Assembly: GCA_018222825.1 (NCBI GenBank) | Contig: JAAEZO010000016.1 | Location: 1 to 32,169, forward strand | Length of the DNA stretch: 32,169 nucleotides | DNA from: Gammaproteobacteria bacterium | GTDB taxonomy: Bacteria > Pseudomonadota > Gammaproteobacteria > Enterobacterales > Aeromonadaceae | Direction: 5' to 3' | Shown here: piece after piece, positions 9,138 through 17,931 of the stretch | How the letters are laid out: the number at the start of each line of letters is the position of its first letter | How positions within the stretch are numbered: position 1 is the first letter of the stretch | Translations under genes and position numbers: made by a program | The notes under the pieces: model-generated | Seen by the model: the letters and a program-made list of their open reading frames with translations, nothing else | Database searches by the model: none | What the model was told of the DNA's origin: nothing

Positions 9138-9881
9138 TTGAATATTACCGCCAACATCATCACCCTCAACGAGGAAGACAACATCGCCGCCGTGATCGAA
9201 TCGGTCAGGGCGGTATGCGATGAAATCATCGTCGTTGATTCACTGAGCACCGACCGGACCTGCGAGATCGCCGAATCCATGGGTGCCCGGGTGATCAAAC
9301 AGGCCTACCTGGGCGACGGCCCGCAAAAAGCCTTTGGGATCCAGTTCGCCAGCAACGACTGGATCCTGAGCCTGGATGCGGACGAACGACTAGCCGACGA
9401 CGCCATCGCCGCCATTCGAGCCTTGAATCTGGCCACCACGCCCCACGACGCCTTTTCGTTCTGCCGCAAGACTTTTGTGGGCAAGAACTTCATTCGGCTC
9501 TGGTACCCGGACCGGGTCACCCGCCTGTACGATCGCCGCAAGTGCGGCTTCTCGGCCAAGAAGGGACATGCCAAGGTGGAAGCCGGCAACATTTGCCAGC
9601 TCAACGCCAACCTGCTGCATTATTCCTACGACGATTACGCTCACATGGTGCGTACCACCGAGAAGTTCATCAAGCGCGGCGCCGTGCTGGCACTGGAAGA
9701 CGGCAAGCGGGCCAAGGCCTGGGATCCCTTTACCCACGGCCTGGCCGCCCTGTTCAAGGCCCTGGTCCTGAAAGGCGGTCTGCTCCATGGCATCAATGGC
9801 TGGAACGTGGCGGTGATCTCCGCTTTCAGCTCCTACATGAAATACGCCGTCATGCTGGACATGCAAAAAGATGAGCAATAA
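9138..9881 (+). CDS. waaE: WaaE-like family 2 glycosyltransferase (LPS core)
   Basis: This 247-residue GT2 enzyme resembles WaaE/KdtX, which in Klebsiella and relatives adds a beta-1,4-glucose to heptose I of the inner core. The N-terminus reads ITANIITLNEEDNI, followed by IIVVDSLSTDRTCEIAE and the metal-binding DxD-like segment LSLDADER. A central WYPDRVTRLYDRR region and the C-terminal GWNVAVISAFSSYMKY complete the family pattern. The start is a TTG at 9138: GAGGT lies seven bases upstream, no in-frame ATG occurs before residue 46, and the nearby ATG at 9124 meets a stop after five codons. The sugar added is inferred from family resemblance. Confidence 0.85.
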   Translation: MNITANIITLNEEDNIAAVIESVRAVCDEIIVVDSLSTDRTCEIAESMGARVIKQAYLGDGPQKAFGIQFASNDWILSLDADERLADDAIAAIRALNLATTPHDAFSFCRKTFVGKNFIRLWYPDRVTRLYDRRKCGFSAKKGHAKVEAGNICQLNANLLHYSYDDYAHMVRTTEKFIKRGAVLALEDGKRAKAWDPFTHGLAALFKALVLKGGLLHGINGWNVAVISAFSSYMKYAVMLDMQKDEQ

Positions 9882-10977
9882 CAAAAAGGTACTCGAGCTC
9901 TGCCTGTCGCCGGATCTGGGCGGGCTGGAGCTTTACATGCACCGCTGCAGCCTGGCCCTGGCCGAACACCACAGTGTGTTGCCGGTGATCGCTGAGGGCA
10001 GCCGATTGGAACAACGCTTTGCCGAGCAGGGCGGCGAGGCCAACGTGCTGAAAACCGGCGGCCGCTTCTCCCTGCGCACCGCAAGGCGGCTGGCCCGGTT
10101 GATCGACGAACAGCAGGTGGATTTGGTTCATTTCCACTGGACCAAGGACATGCCCATCGCCGTGCTGGCCAAGTGGCTGTCCCGCCGCAAGCCCCTGCTG
10201 GTACAGAGCCGACACATGACCATGACCCGGTTCAAGCGCGACCCTTTCCATCGCTTCCTGTACAGCCACATCGATCACATGCTGTGCGTCACTCAGGCCG
10301 TGGCCGACCAGATCCACACCTTCATTCCCGCCGACATTCGCCCGGCCACGACCGTGCTCTATCCGGGAGCGGATGAGGTTGAACCCCTGGCCGAGGCGGA
10401 ACGACTGGCCCTGCGCCGGCAACTGGGGAGTGAAAACGCCTTTCTAATCGGCCTGGTAGGCCGTATCAATCAGGCCAAGGGCCAGCACCTGCTGATCGAG
10501 GCCATGGCGCAACTGGCACCCCGCCACCCCGAGCTGCGCGCCCTGCTCGTCGGGCACGCCATGCGCGAAGAGTATCTGAACGAGCTGAAGCAAAGGGTGG
10601 CGGCACTCAGGCTGGAGGATCGCATTCGCTTTCTCGGCTTTACCGACAGGCCCCACGCCCTGATGCAGGCATGCGATCTGATGCTGACCACCTCCCGCAA
10701 CGAGACCTTCGGCCTGGTCACGGTGGAAGCCATGCGCTGCGGCACCGCCGTGATCGGCGCCAACAGCGGCGGCCCGCTGGAGATCATCAAGGACGGCGAG
10801 GACGGCCTGCTGTTTGAAAGCGGCAACGCCGATGATCTGGCGAGCAAGATAGGGCGGTTGTTCTCGGATACAGCGTTGCGAGCCCGACTGGCGGCCGCCG
10901 GACGGGACAAGGCCGAACAATGGTTCGACAACGGCAAACACTTTCAACAACTGGGCCGGCTGTTCGCCGAATGCTAA
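9871..10977 (+). CDS. Family 4 glycosyltransferase (LPS core)
   Basis: This is a 368-residue GT-B fold glycosyltransferase acting at the cytoplasmic face of the inner membrane, probably on the LPS core. The donor-binding half is clear: GLVGRINQAKGQHLLIEAM, VGHAMREEYL, RIRFLGFTDRPHALMQACDL, and the EX7E motif in NETFGLVTVEAM followed by CGTAVIGANSGGPLEII. The N-terminal half carries SPDLGGLELYMHRCS in place of the usual GGAE-type opening. It overlaps the waaE-like gene by 11 bases, so the two are coupled. The gene is as GC-rich as hldD. The sugar and linkage cannot be read. Confidence 0.85.
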   Translation: MSNNKKVLELCLSPDLGGLELYMHRCSLALAEHHSVLPVIAEGSRLEQRFAEQGGEANVLKTGGRFSLRTARRLARLIDEQQVDLVHFHWTKDMPIAVLAKWLSRRKPLLVQSRHMTMTRFKRDPFHRFLYSHIDHMLCVTQAVADQIHTFIPADIRPATTVLYPGADEVEPLAEAERLALRRQLGSENAFLIGLVGRINQAKGQHLLIEAMAQLAPRHPELRALLVGHAMREEYLNELKQRVAALRLEDRIRFLGFTDRPHALMQACDLMLTTSRNETFGLVTVEAMRCGTAVIGANSGGPLEIIKDGEDGLLFESGNADDLASKIGRLFSDTALRARLAAAGRDKAEQWFDNGKHFQQLGRLFAEC

Positions 10978-10991
10978 TCGCGGCGCCGGCT

Positions 10992-11693
10992 TCAGGCCGG
11001 CAACTGTGCACGCAACTGCTGCTCAACGAAGACCCGATAGGGCTCGCCCCTGAGCTTGCTCACCGTCAGTGAGCGGCAAATGGCGTCCCAGTGCCGGTCC
11101 CGTTTACGGGGCAAGCGGCGCACATGGGCGTCAATCCAGATGATCTCCCCCTCCGAGTCCAGCAACAGATTGTTGTAGTGCAGGTCGCGATGCACGAAAC
11201 CGGCTTGCGCCAGCCGCGCCACTTCCTCACTGAAACGAGTCAGAAACGCCTGCCGTTCGGTCTCGTCCATCTCCTCGAAGCAGTCACCGCCGGAGCGGGC
11301 ATGCTGCAGGTGTTCCATCAGCAGCAAGGAGCCACCGGCATTACCCGGATGCAGCGACACTCCCCAGCCAAAGCAGCGGGGGGTTCGCAAACCCGCGTTT
11401 CGCAGGATGCGCAGGCTGCGGTATTCCTTGGCCGCATCCGTCTGCAACAGCCACCGCTTCTCCAGGTAGTCGTGCAACAGCCACTTCAGCGGCTGCCGCC
11501 GGCGGGAGTACTTGTCGGTGGACACCTTGCCCAAAACGACACCGTCCTCGGACAGGTAGAAACGACTGCTGCCCACTGCCTCGAATTCATCGGTCAGCGT
11601 CGAAGACACCAGCCGCAGCGGCCCGTTCAGGGACTCGGCGAACAGCCAGTATGACCAGCGCTCGGCGCCGACCGGAATATCGATGCGTTTCAT
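10992..11693 (-). CDS. Lipopolysaccharide core kinase-like protein (Kdo/WaaP/InaA kinase group)
   Basis: This 233-residue protein is related to small LPS kinases that phosphorylate core sugars (WaaP, RfaY and KdkA families). The catalytic loop reads FVHRDLHYNNLLLD, with the base D170 and metal ligand N174 or N175. The metal-binding aspartate is in IIWIDAH (D188), where protein kinases have DFG. A candidate ATP-binding lysine lies among residues 56-70 in a basic stretch. It follows a GT4 gene by 10 bases in the same direction. It is distinct from the true KdkA at 22997-23704, so a heptose or outer-core sugar is the likelier substrate. That is inference. Confidence 0.75.
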   Translation of the reverse strand: MKRIDIPVGAERWSYWLFAESLNGPLRLVSSTLTDEFEAVGSSRFYLSEDGVVLGKVSTDKYSRRRQPLKWLLHDYLEKRWLLQTDAAKEYRSLRILRNAGLRTPRCFGWGVSLHPGNAGGSLLLMEHLQHARSGGDCFEEMDETERQAFLTRFSEEVARLAQAGFVHRDLHYNNLLLDSEGEIIWIDAHVRRLPRKRDRHWDAICRSLTVSKLRGEPYRVFVEQQLRAQLPA

Positions 11694-11703
11694 GGCGTGA
11701 CCG

Positions 11704-12774
11704 TCAGAGCGCTTCGAACTGGGGCAGCACAGTTTCTTTCAGAAACTGCTGGTAATGACGCGGCTCGATCACCACGGGCGCCTCGTCCATGCGGCTAATA
11801 GCCGCGGCCAGGCCCTCGGTGTCGTCCCGGGACAGCAGAAAGTCCGCCAGTTCCTGAGTCAGGATCTCCTTGGGGCCGCTGGGGCAATCCACGCTGATCA
11901 CCGGCGTGCGCAGCAGCAAGGCCTCGATCAGCACTCGCGGCAGACCTTCCGCATCGGAGGTCAGGATCATGGCCTTGGCCTGCGCGATCCAGGGATAAGG
12001 ATTGTGGTGATACCCCACCATCTGCACCTTGTCCTGCAGGCCCAGCTCGTCAATCTGACGGCGAATAGCCGCCTCGTTCTCCGGCTTGCCCTTGCCCATG
12101 ATCAGCAAGGGTGTGCTCACGCCGCTCGCTTTGTAGGCCTTGAGCAAACGGTCATGGCGCTTGCGCGGCTCCAGCGCCGCCACGCAAAGAAAGAAGTCGT
12201 GCTCCGGCACATCGGTGGCTTCTTCGGCCGCCATTTCCACAAAGGGCTCACGCTCATAAGGGTTGTAGATAGGAATGATGTGCCCGGCTCGCAGCCCGAC
12301 TACCTGCTCCAGGTTCTCCTTCACCCCGTGAGACACGGCGATGACCTGACGTCCACGGTAAAAACGACGCACTTTGGCAAAGGCCTTTTCCCGCTTGGCC
12401 GCATCGCTGAACTTGGCGGATACGTCGGACTTGATCCAGAAATACAGATTGGGCTGGTTCAGGTGACGGGTGATCTTGTCACAGGAACAGGAAATGGTGA
12501 CGTCGGGCCGCCATTCCTTCAGGGCCCGGGCAATACGACGAGCCTGCCATTTCTCGGTCAGTACCGTGCTGGTGGCCTTGGTTAAGCGCGTCACCACCCC
12601 AAGATTGACCACTTCCAACTCTTCGGGGATTCGATGCTCAACCAGTTCTCTCAATGTGAATACGATGACCGCATGACCACGCTGGCGTAATTGGTCGGCG
12701 GTATAAATGAGTGATTTCTGCGCCCCGCCGCCGTAAAGATCTTCGATTACAAAGGCAAATCGTTTATGGTTCAA
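11704..12774 (-). CDS. Family 4 glycosyltransferase (LPS core), TTG start
   Basis: This is a 356-residue GT-B enzyme. The opening IEDLYGGGAQKSL is the acceptor-side glycine motif of GT4 enzymes. The central VIAVSHGVKENL, the CVAALEPRKRHDRLLKAY donor-domain start, and the EX7E motif in AEGLPRVLIEALLLRTPVIS are all present. The family resembles WabG-like and WaaG-like core transferases and the two paralogues at 12912 and 19259. The start is TTG at 12774: AGGAGT lies eight bases upstream, the reading frame then gives NHKRFAFVIED, and no ATG is nearby. It probably forms an operon with the downstream kinase. Confidence 0.85.
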   Translation of the reverse strand: MNHKRFAFVIEDLYGGGAQKSLIYTADQLRQRGHAVIVFTLRELVEHRIPEELEVVNLGVVTRLTKATSTVLTEKWQARRIARALKEWRPDVTISCSCDKITRHLNQPNLYFWIKSDVSAKFSDAAKREKAFAKVRRFYRGRQVIAVSHGVKENLEQVVGLRAGHIIPIYNPYEREPFVEMAAEEATDVPEHDFFLCVAALEPRKRHDRLLKAYKASGVSTPLLIMGKGKPENEAAIRRQIDELGLQDKVQMVGYHHNPYPWIAQAKAMILTSDAEGLPRVLIEALLLRTPVISVDCPSGPKEILTQELADFLLSRDDTEGLAAAISRMDEAPVVIEPRHYQQFLKETVLPQFEAL

Positions 12775-12831
12775 GGAAAGACACTCCTGGCCGACGGGAT
12801 ATGGCCGAGCATGCTAGCGTAAAGGACCGAG

Positions 12832-12860
12832 TTGGACAAGAAGCTCGCTACGCATACACT
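12832..12860 (+). promoter_or_regulatory. Possible promoter for the 12912 glycosyltransferase and ugd unit
   Basis: TTGGAC (12832-12837) and TACACT (12855-12860) are 17 bases apart in the divergent spacer, about 50 bases upstream of the ATG. The matches to sigma-70 consensus are moderate. I looked for an ops/JUMPstart element here and did not see one. Confidence 0.35.
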
Positions 12861-12911
12861 TTCTAATCATTATTAACGATCAAGCATCCCCCTATCAATG
12901 AGCGAAAAAAC

Positions 12912-14000
12912 ATGTCCGAGGTTCTCTTCATCACTGATCATCTTAATACCGGTGGAGCTCCCGTCGTCATTAGGGATCTTTGCCTGGCACTAGATAAAAA
13001 AGGGGTGAACGTCACTCTGATCATTTTGAGCGATAGAGTTGCTCATCACCTTCCAGACTCCATTAACGTATTTCAGATCCCTTTCGCTCACTCCGGATGG
13101 TGGGTACGCCGACAACGCTATGCTCATCATGCTCGCTTACTAAATAATTGGCTTGAACAACACAAGATGACGAAGCCTTCACTGGTCGTTGCCCATCTGC
13201 ATCATGCCCACCAAGTCGTAACTCGCAGCCTGCTCGGCAGACAGGCTTGGTACTGTCTTCACTCCAATCCTGAAGTAGCATTTTTAGGTAATAAAAAAGG
13301 TTGGACGAGAGGTATTAAGCGACGCAAAGTTAGAGCTCTTTATAAAGGCCGTAAACTGATCGCCGTATCTCATGGAATCATAGAAACATTGCGAAACGCT
13401 TTTGGAGTAGAAGGCTCTCCAGCCATAGCCATACATAATCCTCTCGATCTTGATTCAATTAGGGCCCGCAGTCTGGCGCCAATTCATGATGTACCCGATA
13501 ACTATCTGCTTTTTGTCGGTCGACTCGAACAACGATCAAAGCGTTTCGACAGATTGCTGCAAGCCTATGCTGACAGCGGTGTAGAAATACCACTGTTGAT
13601 CATCGGGGAAGGTGGTGCGCGTGCTTTTATTGCTGCAGAAATTGAACGGCAGGGCTTGCAAGGTCGCGTACAGTTGCTTGGAGAGCGTGACAATCCTTAC
13701 GCTTACATGAACAAAGCACGCGCGCTGGTGCTGAGCTCAGACTATGAAGGTTTCCCGTTAGTAGTTGCCGAAGCACTGGCGTGCGGCACGCCGGTCGTCA
13801 GTACCGATTGTCCTACTGGACCAAGCGAAATTCTTACCGGCGAACTGGCCCGCTATCTGGTGCCCCTGGATAACCCGGCCGCCTTCGCTGATATCCTCCG
13901 TGATGTGGTGGCGAACCCACCGTTCATACCGACTACCGTGGTTGACCACTTGAGTGCAGAGCAGGTGGCCCAGCGTTATCTGGCATTGACGAACAAATAG
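12912..14000 (+). CDS. Family 4 glycosyltransferase, AT-rich
   Basis: This 362-residue GT-B enzyme begins EVLFITDHLNTGGAPVV, the GT4 acceptor-side motif. Further on come LIAVSHGIIETL, FVGRLEQRSKRFDRLLQAY, and the EX7E motif in YEGFPLVVAEALACGTPVVS, followed by TDCPTGPSEIL. The last stretch is nearly shared with the 11704 enzyme (VDCPSGPKEIL), so the two are paralogues. Its DNA is visibly more AT-rich than its neighbours: I counted 27 G+C of 60 at 13141-13200 against 47 of 60 at 10501-10560. It leads the ugd-epimerase-ligase run. A GalA or GlcA transferase role is attractive given the next two genes, but it is not shown. Confidence 0.82.
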   Translation: MSEVLFITDHLNTGGAPVVIRDLCLALDKKGVNVTLIILSDRVAHHLPDSINVFQIPFAHSGWWVRRQRYAHHARLLNNWLEQHKMTKPSLVVAHLHHAHQVVTRSLLGRQAWYCLHSNPEVAFLGNKKGWTRGIKRRKVRALYKGRKLIAVSHGIIETLRNAFGVEGSPAIAIHNPLDLDSIRARSLAPIHDVPDNYLLFVGRLEQRSKRFDRLLQAYADSGVEIPLLIIGEGGARAFIAAEIERQGLQGRVQLLGERDNPYAYMNKARALVLSSDYEGFPLVVAEALACGTPVVSTDCPTGPSEILTGELARYLVPLDNPAAFADILRDVVANPPFIPTTVVDHLSAEQVAQRYLALTNK

Positions 14001-14069
14001 CGTAAAATTGACCATCACCTGTCGTCCACCACTATCTTCACGGTGGCAAGAACAACACGGAACCAAGGT

Positions 14070-15422
14070 ATGAAAGTAACAGTATTCGGCACCGGCTATG
14101 TTGGCCTGGTACAGGGCGCAGTATTGGCAGAAGTCGGCCATGACGTGATCTGCGTAGATATAGACCAGGCTAAAGTCGACGGACTTAAAAAAGGTCTTAT
14201 CCCTATCTATGAACCGGGGCTGGAAAGCCTGGTAAAACAAAATTACTCCGCTGGTCGGCTGAATTTCACCACCAATGCTAAAGAAGGTGTAGAGCATGGT
14301 GACATCCAGTTCATTGCCGTGGGCACGCCGCCAGACGAAGACGGTTCGGCAGATTTAAAGTATGTGCTGACCGTGGCCGAAACCATTGCCAGCCACATGC
14401 AACGCCATGCCGTGATAGTAGACAAGTCCACGGTACCAGTGGGAACTGCCGACAAGGTATCGAAGAGAATCACCGAGGTCCTTGCCAGTGCTGGCAAGCA
14501 GGAGCTGAACTTCGATGTGGTTTCCAACCCCGAGTTTCTCAAAGAAGGCTCTGCGGTTGCGGACTGCATGAAACCGGACCGCATCATCATTGGCACCGGC
14601 AACAAGTACGCCGAAGAAGTAATGCGCGAACTCTATGCCCCGTTCAACCGTAATCACGAAAAAATCATCGTGATGGATGTTCGCAGCGCCGAATTGACCA
14701 AATACGCGGCCAACTGCATGTTGGCCACCAAGATAAGCTTCATGAACGAAATGGCCAATCTGGCAGAAAAGCTGGGTGCCGACATCGAGATGGTTCGTCA
14801 GGGTATCGGCAGCGACCCACGTATCGGCTACCACTTCATCTACCCTGGTGCGGGCTACGGCGGTTCCTGTTTCCCCAAGGACGTACAAGCCTTGATCCGT
14901 ACGGCCGAGAGCATCGGTTTCGACGCTCAGGTACTCAAGGCGGTCGAAACACGCAATTATCAGCAAAAAGAGACGCTGTTCCAGAAAATCAGCCGGCATT
15001 TTGACGGAGAGTTGGCAGGCAAGACATTTGCGTTATGGGGACTGGCTTTCAAACCCAATACCGACGATATGCGCGAGGCTCCCAGCAGGGTATTGATGGA
15101 AGCCTTGTGGCAGGCGGGCGCAAGAGTGCAAGCCTATGACCCGGAAGCGATGGAAGAAACGCAGCGACTCTATGGCGAACAGACCCGTAATAGCACACTC
15201 ACCCTGTGCGGCACAAAGGAAGCAACCCTCAATAAGGCCGACGCCCTCATTATCGTCACCGAATGGCAAAACTTCCGGGCTCCGGATTTCGAGTTGCTTC
15301 GCCAACAGTTGACTCACCCACTGATCTTCGACGGCCGTAATCTGTTCGAACCGGCGCGCATGCACAAAAAAGGCTTCGTCTACTACTCCGTTGGCCGCCT
15401 GGCACCCGGCTCGAATGCGTGA
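14070..15422 (+). CDS. ugd: UDP-glucose 6-dehydrogenase
   Basis: Ugd oxidises UDP-glucose twice with NAD+ to UDP-glucuronate in the cytosol. The 450-residue product begins [21 protein letters not shown] with the Rossmann glycines. The catalytic cysteine is C267 in [22 protein letters not shown], the central [18 protein letters not shown] helix and the C-terminal [15 protein letters not shown] are all present, so it looks active. A GTG nine codons upstream would extend the protein, but MKVTVFG at 14070 is the family start. The next gene, a 4-epimerase, turns its product into UDP-galacturonate. The two together suggest a uronic acid in the core or O-antigen. Confidence 0.96.
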   Translation: MKVTVFGTGYVGLVQGAVLAEVGHDVICVDIDQAKVDGLKKGLIPIYEPGLESLVKQNYSAGRLNFTTNAKEGVEHGDIQFIAVGTPPDEDGSADLKYVLTVAETIASHMQRHAVIVDKSTVPVGTADKVSKRITEVLASAGKQELNFDVVSNPEFLKEGSAVADCMKPDRIIIGTGNKYAEEVMRELYAPFNRNHEKIIVMDVRSAELTKYAANCMLATKISFMNEMANLAEKLGADIEMVRQGIGSDPRIGYHFIYPGAGYGGSCFPKDVQALIRTAESIGFDAQVLKAVETRNYQQKETLFQKISRHFDGELAGKTFALWGLAFKPNTDDMREAPSRVLMEALWQAGARVQAYDPEAMEETQRLYGEQTRNSTLTLCGTKEATLNKADALIIVTEWQNFRAPDFELLRQQLTHPLIFDGRNLFEPARMHKKGFVYYSVGRLAPGSNA

Positions 15423-15474
15423 TAAAGACGCGCCCGAGCATTACATCACACCGCCAACAAGAGCATGACTTAAC

Positions 15475-16497
15475 ATGAAGATACTAGTCACAGGCAATGC
15501 GGGCTTTATCGGTTACCATGTCGCCAGAACCTTGCTGGAACGCGGCGATGACGTTGTCGGCTTCGACAACGTCAATGATTACTATGATCCAGAACTCAAG
15601 GAAGCTCGCCTGAGCCAGCTACAGGAAACAGCAACGCGTACAGGCGCCGGTTATGATTTCATCAGAGCCAATCTGGCAGAGCACTCCCGCGTAGACGACT
15701 GCTTTGAACAGCACAGCTTCGACCGGGTGATTCACCTTGCTGCGCAGGCGGGTGTACGCTATTCGCTGGAAAACCCGCGTAGCTATGTGGAAAGCAACCT
15801 GCTTGCCTTTACCAACATTCTGGAAGCCTGCCGGCACCACAAAATCGCTCACCTGACCTACGCCAGCACCAGCAGTGTATATGGTGCCAATACCAGCATG
15901 CCATTCCGGGAAGATCATGGCGCAGATCACCCACTCCAGTTCTATGCCGCAACCAAACGGGCGAATGAACTGATGGCTCACAGTTACAGCCATCTTTTCG
16001 GACTGCCGACCACCGCCCTGCGTTTTTTTACGGTTTACGGCCCTTGGGGGCGGCCGGATATGGCACCGTTCAAGTTCACCAAGCGCATTATTGAGGGGAA
16101 ACCGATACAAGTGTTCAATCATGGCAATCACAGCCGTGACTTCACCTATATCGATGATATTGTGCAGGGCATTTTGTTGGCCAGTGACAACGCTGCTACC
16201 GCTGCCACTGACTGGGATAGCGCTAACCCGGAACCGAACAAAAGCAGTGCTCCCTTCAGGGTATTCAATATCGGCAACAATGACCCGGTTAGACTGGGCA
16301 GCTACATTGAAGCCATTGAAAAAACCTTAGGTAAAAAGGCGATAAAGGAATATCTTCCTCTGCAACCCGGTGACGTACCAGATACTCTCGCAGACAGCTC
16401 AGAGCTGCAGCAGCAATATGGGTACCAGCCTAAGACTTCGGTTGACGAAGGCGTCAAACGCTTCGTTGCATGGTATCGCAGCTTTTACAACCAATAA
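15475..16497 (+). CDS. UDP-glucuronate 4-epimerase
   Basis: This 340-residue short-chain dehydrogenase-type epimerase interconverts UDP-glucuronate and UDP-galacturonate. The nucleotide-binding motif is GNAGFIG at residues 7-13. The catalytic Y157 and K161 lie in YAATK, with serines in [24 protein letters not shown] after strand 2, GVRYSLENP and [15 protein letters not shown] are hallmarks of the CapI/LspL/WbnF group rather than of GalE. It starts 52 bases after ugd, its substrate supplier. A different hexuronate epimerase cannot be excluded, but the neighbouring ugd makes UDP-GlcA the likely substrate. Confidence 0.9.
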   Translation: MKILVTGNAGFIGYHVARTLLERGDDVVGFDNVNDYYDPELKEARLSQLQETATRTGAGYDFIRANLAEHSRVDDCFEQHSFDRVIHLAAQAGVRYSLENPRSYVESNLLAFTNILEACRHHKIAHLTYASTSSVYGANTSMPFREDHGADHPLQFYAATKRANELMAHSYSHLFGLPTTALRFFTVYGPWGRPDMAPFKFTKRIIEGKPIQVFNHGNHSRDFTYIDDIVQGILLASDNAATAATDWDSANPEPNKSSAPFRVFNIGNNDPVRLGSYIEAIEKTLGKKAIKEYLPLQPGDVPDTLADSSELQQQYGYQPKTSVDEGVKRFVAWYRSFYNQ

Positions 16498-16542
16498 CAG
16501 AACCGAACTCGATTCCTGCATCTATTGGCGACAACCGCATAT

Positions 16543-17892
16543 ATGTTAATCAATTATACTAGCTGGAGCAGAGACTCCTTTTTTAACTGCCACAAGTTCT
16601 TTGAGTATGTCGGCTTTCTGGCATTGCTTGCCTACGGCTTTTCAAATCTGTTATGGCCCTCGGCTGGCAAGCTTGTGCAAGTTTTTGCCATTGCCATTGG
16701 TGTCATTTCGTTTTTTGCCTATGGAGATAAGAAGCGCACTTCTTTTCCCGTGTATCTGCTGATCGCGGCGCTCGTCATTCAGGCCACCTCATGGGGGCTT
16801 GGATACTTCAATCACCCGGAGTGGACAAGCAGCAGCCCGCGCCTTGACCGCCTGGGCAAAATTTTCGCTTTTATTGCTTATGCCTGGTTGCTTGGTGGAA
16901 GCACACGCAACACCCTGTACCTATGGGGGCTTTCCGCTATTGGTTTTCTACTGGCTACACTGCTGCAAGGGCATGCCACCGACTGGCTCACCGGGCTAGG
17001 CGGACAACGCGTCGACTTTGACATGCGTAATGCTCAACACACGGCGATGTTTTTCGGTACTGTGTTACTGGGCATGACGTGTTTCTCTTTTCGCATTATC
17101 CATCACCAGAAGCGTCTGATTCCCTGGCGTTTTTGTCTTTGGGCTCTGTTTACCGTTAGCAGCCTGATTGGTCTGTTTATCACGCAAACCCGTGCCATAT
17201 GGCTGGCGATTACCGCCGCCATGATCCTGATGGCATTGGCCTGGTTGTGTGTTCGCCTGGCCCGTAACAAGTCCAATGCCGGCAAGCAGCTTGCCTTGAG
17301 CGTCGGCGCCCTCATGCTGATCACGACATCGATCGTCTGGGTAGCCAAAGACATTGTCGTTAAGCGACTGGCGGCCGAATCGGAAGTCATCAGCACGGTT
17401 ATTGCAGGCAATTTTGCAGACGTGCCCTATACCAGTGTCGGAATCAGAATTCAGACCTGGCGGGCGGCAACCGAATGGATTGCCGAACGCCCCGTTTTCG
17501 GCTGGGGAGAGAATGGCCGCAGCCTGGCCATCAAGGAAACCTCATGGCTACCAAACTTTGTCCGCGAGGATTTCGGGCACCTGCATAATTACTTTCTTGA
17601 AGTCTGGATAGCCTATGGCCTGGTGGGCGTTGGCCTGATCGCGGTGCTGGCCATCTGGATTGGCAGGGGTACCCTGCAGGCTTGGAGAACCGGCGTCATA
17701 CCGAACGACATGGCGTTATTCTCGCTGGCCTTTTTTGTATTTTGGATCATCGTCAACCAGTTCGAGTCATACAACTCGTTTGGCTCTGGCGTATATGTCT
17801 TCAATATCATACTGGCGGGTCTGACAACCCACATCTGGCGCGCCCAGTCTGTAGCGCAGGCAACCGCCAGGTTTCAGGATTCGAACCAATAA
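16543..17892 (+). CDS. waaL: O-antigen ligase / polymerase family membrane protein (WaaL-like)
   Basis: This 449-residue inner-membrane protein has ten or more hydrophobic segments and a Wzy_C-type region. WaaL moves O-antigen from undecaprenyl diphosphate to the lipid A-core on the periplasmic side. Expected ligase residues are visible: an arginine in ITQTRAIWL (R217), and histidines in DFGHLHNYFLEVWIAYG (H346 and H348) within the last large periplasmic loop. WGENGRSL precedes that loop. A Wzy polymerase is the main alternative; position within the core locus favours the ligase. The start is uncertain: ATG 16543 is preferred over an in-frame TTG at 16525, and neither has a good Shine-Dalgarno. 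Confidence 0.8.
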   Translation: MLINYTSWSRDSFFNCHKFFEYVGFLALLAYGFSNLLWPSAGKLVQVFAIAIGVISFFAYGDKKRTSFPVYLLIAALVIQATSWGLGYFNHPEWTSSSPRLDRLGKIFAFIAYAWLLGGSTRNTLYLWGLSAIGFLLATLLQGHATDWLTGLGGQRVDFDMRNAQHTAMFFGTVLLGMTCFSFRIIHHQKRLIPWRFCLWALFTVSSLIGLFITQTRAIWLAITAAMILMALAWLCVRLARNKSNAGKQLALSVGALMLITTSIVWVAKDIVVKRLAAESEVISTVIAGNFADVPYTSVGIRIQTWRAATEWIAERPVFGWGENGRSLAIKETSWLPNFVREDFGHLHNYFLEVWIAYGLVGVGLIAVLAIWIGRGTLQAWRTGVIPNDMALFSLAFFVFWIIVNQFESYNSFGSGVYVFNIILAGLTTHIWRAQSVAQATARFQDSNQ

Positions 17893-17906
17893 AGCAATTA
17901 AACACC

Positions 17907-17928
17907 AGTGGGGACCTTGGTCCCCACT
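17907..17928. terminator. Hairpin terminator between convergent waaL and PIG-L genes
   Basis: AGTGGGGACC-TT-GGTCCCCACT is a perfect 10-base inverted repeat in the 39-base gap between two convergent genes. The plus strand continues GCTTTAT and the minus strand GGTGTTTAATTGCTTTATT, so it probably works in both directions, though U-runs are short on each side. Confidence 0.65.
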
Positions 17929-17931
17929 GCT

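Noticed and set aside
10985-11001. GCCGGC-TTCAG-GCCGGC hairpin between convergent genes as a terminator
   Set aside because: Short stem, overlaps the end of the kinase gene and has no U-run in either direction.
12775-12911. Search for an ops/JUMPstart antitermination element before the O-antigen-related genes
   Set aside because: No GGCGGTAGC-type sequence was found here or before hldD and waaF.
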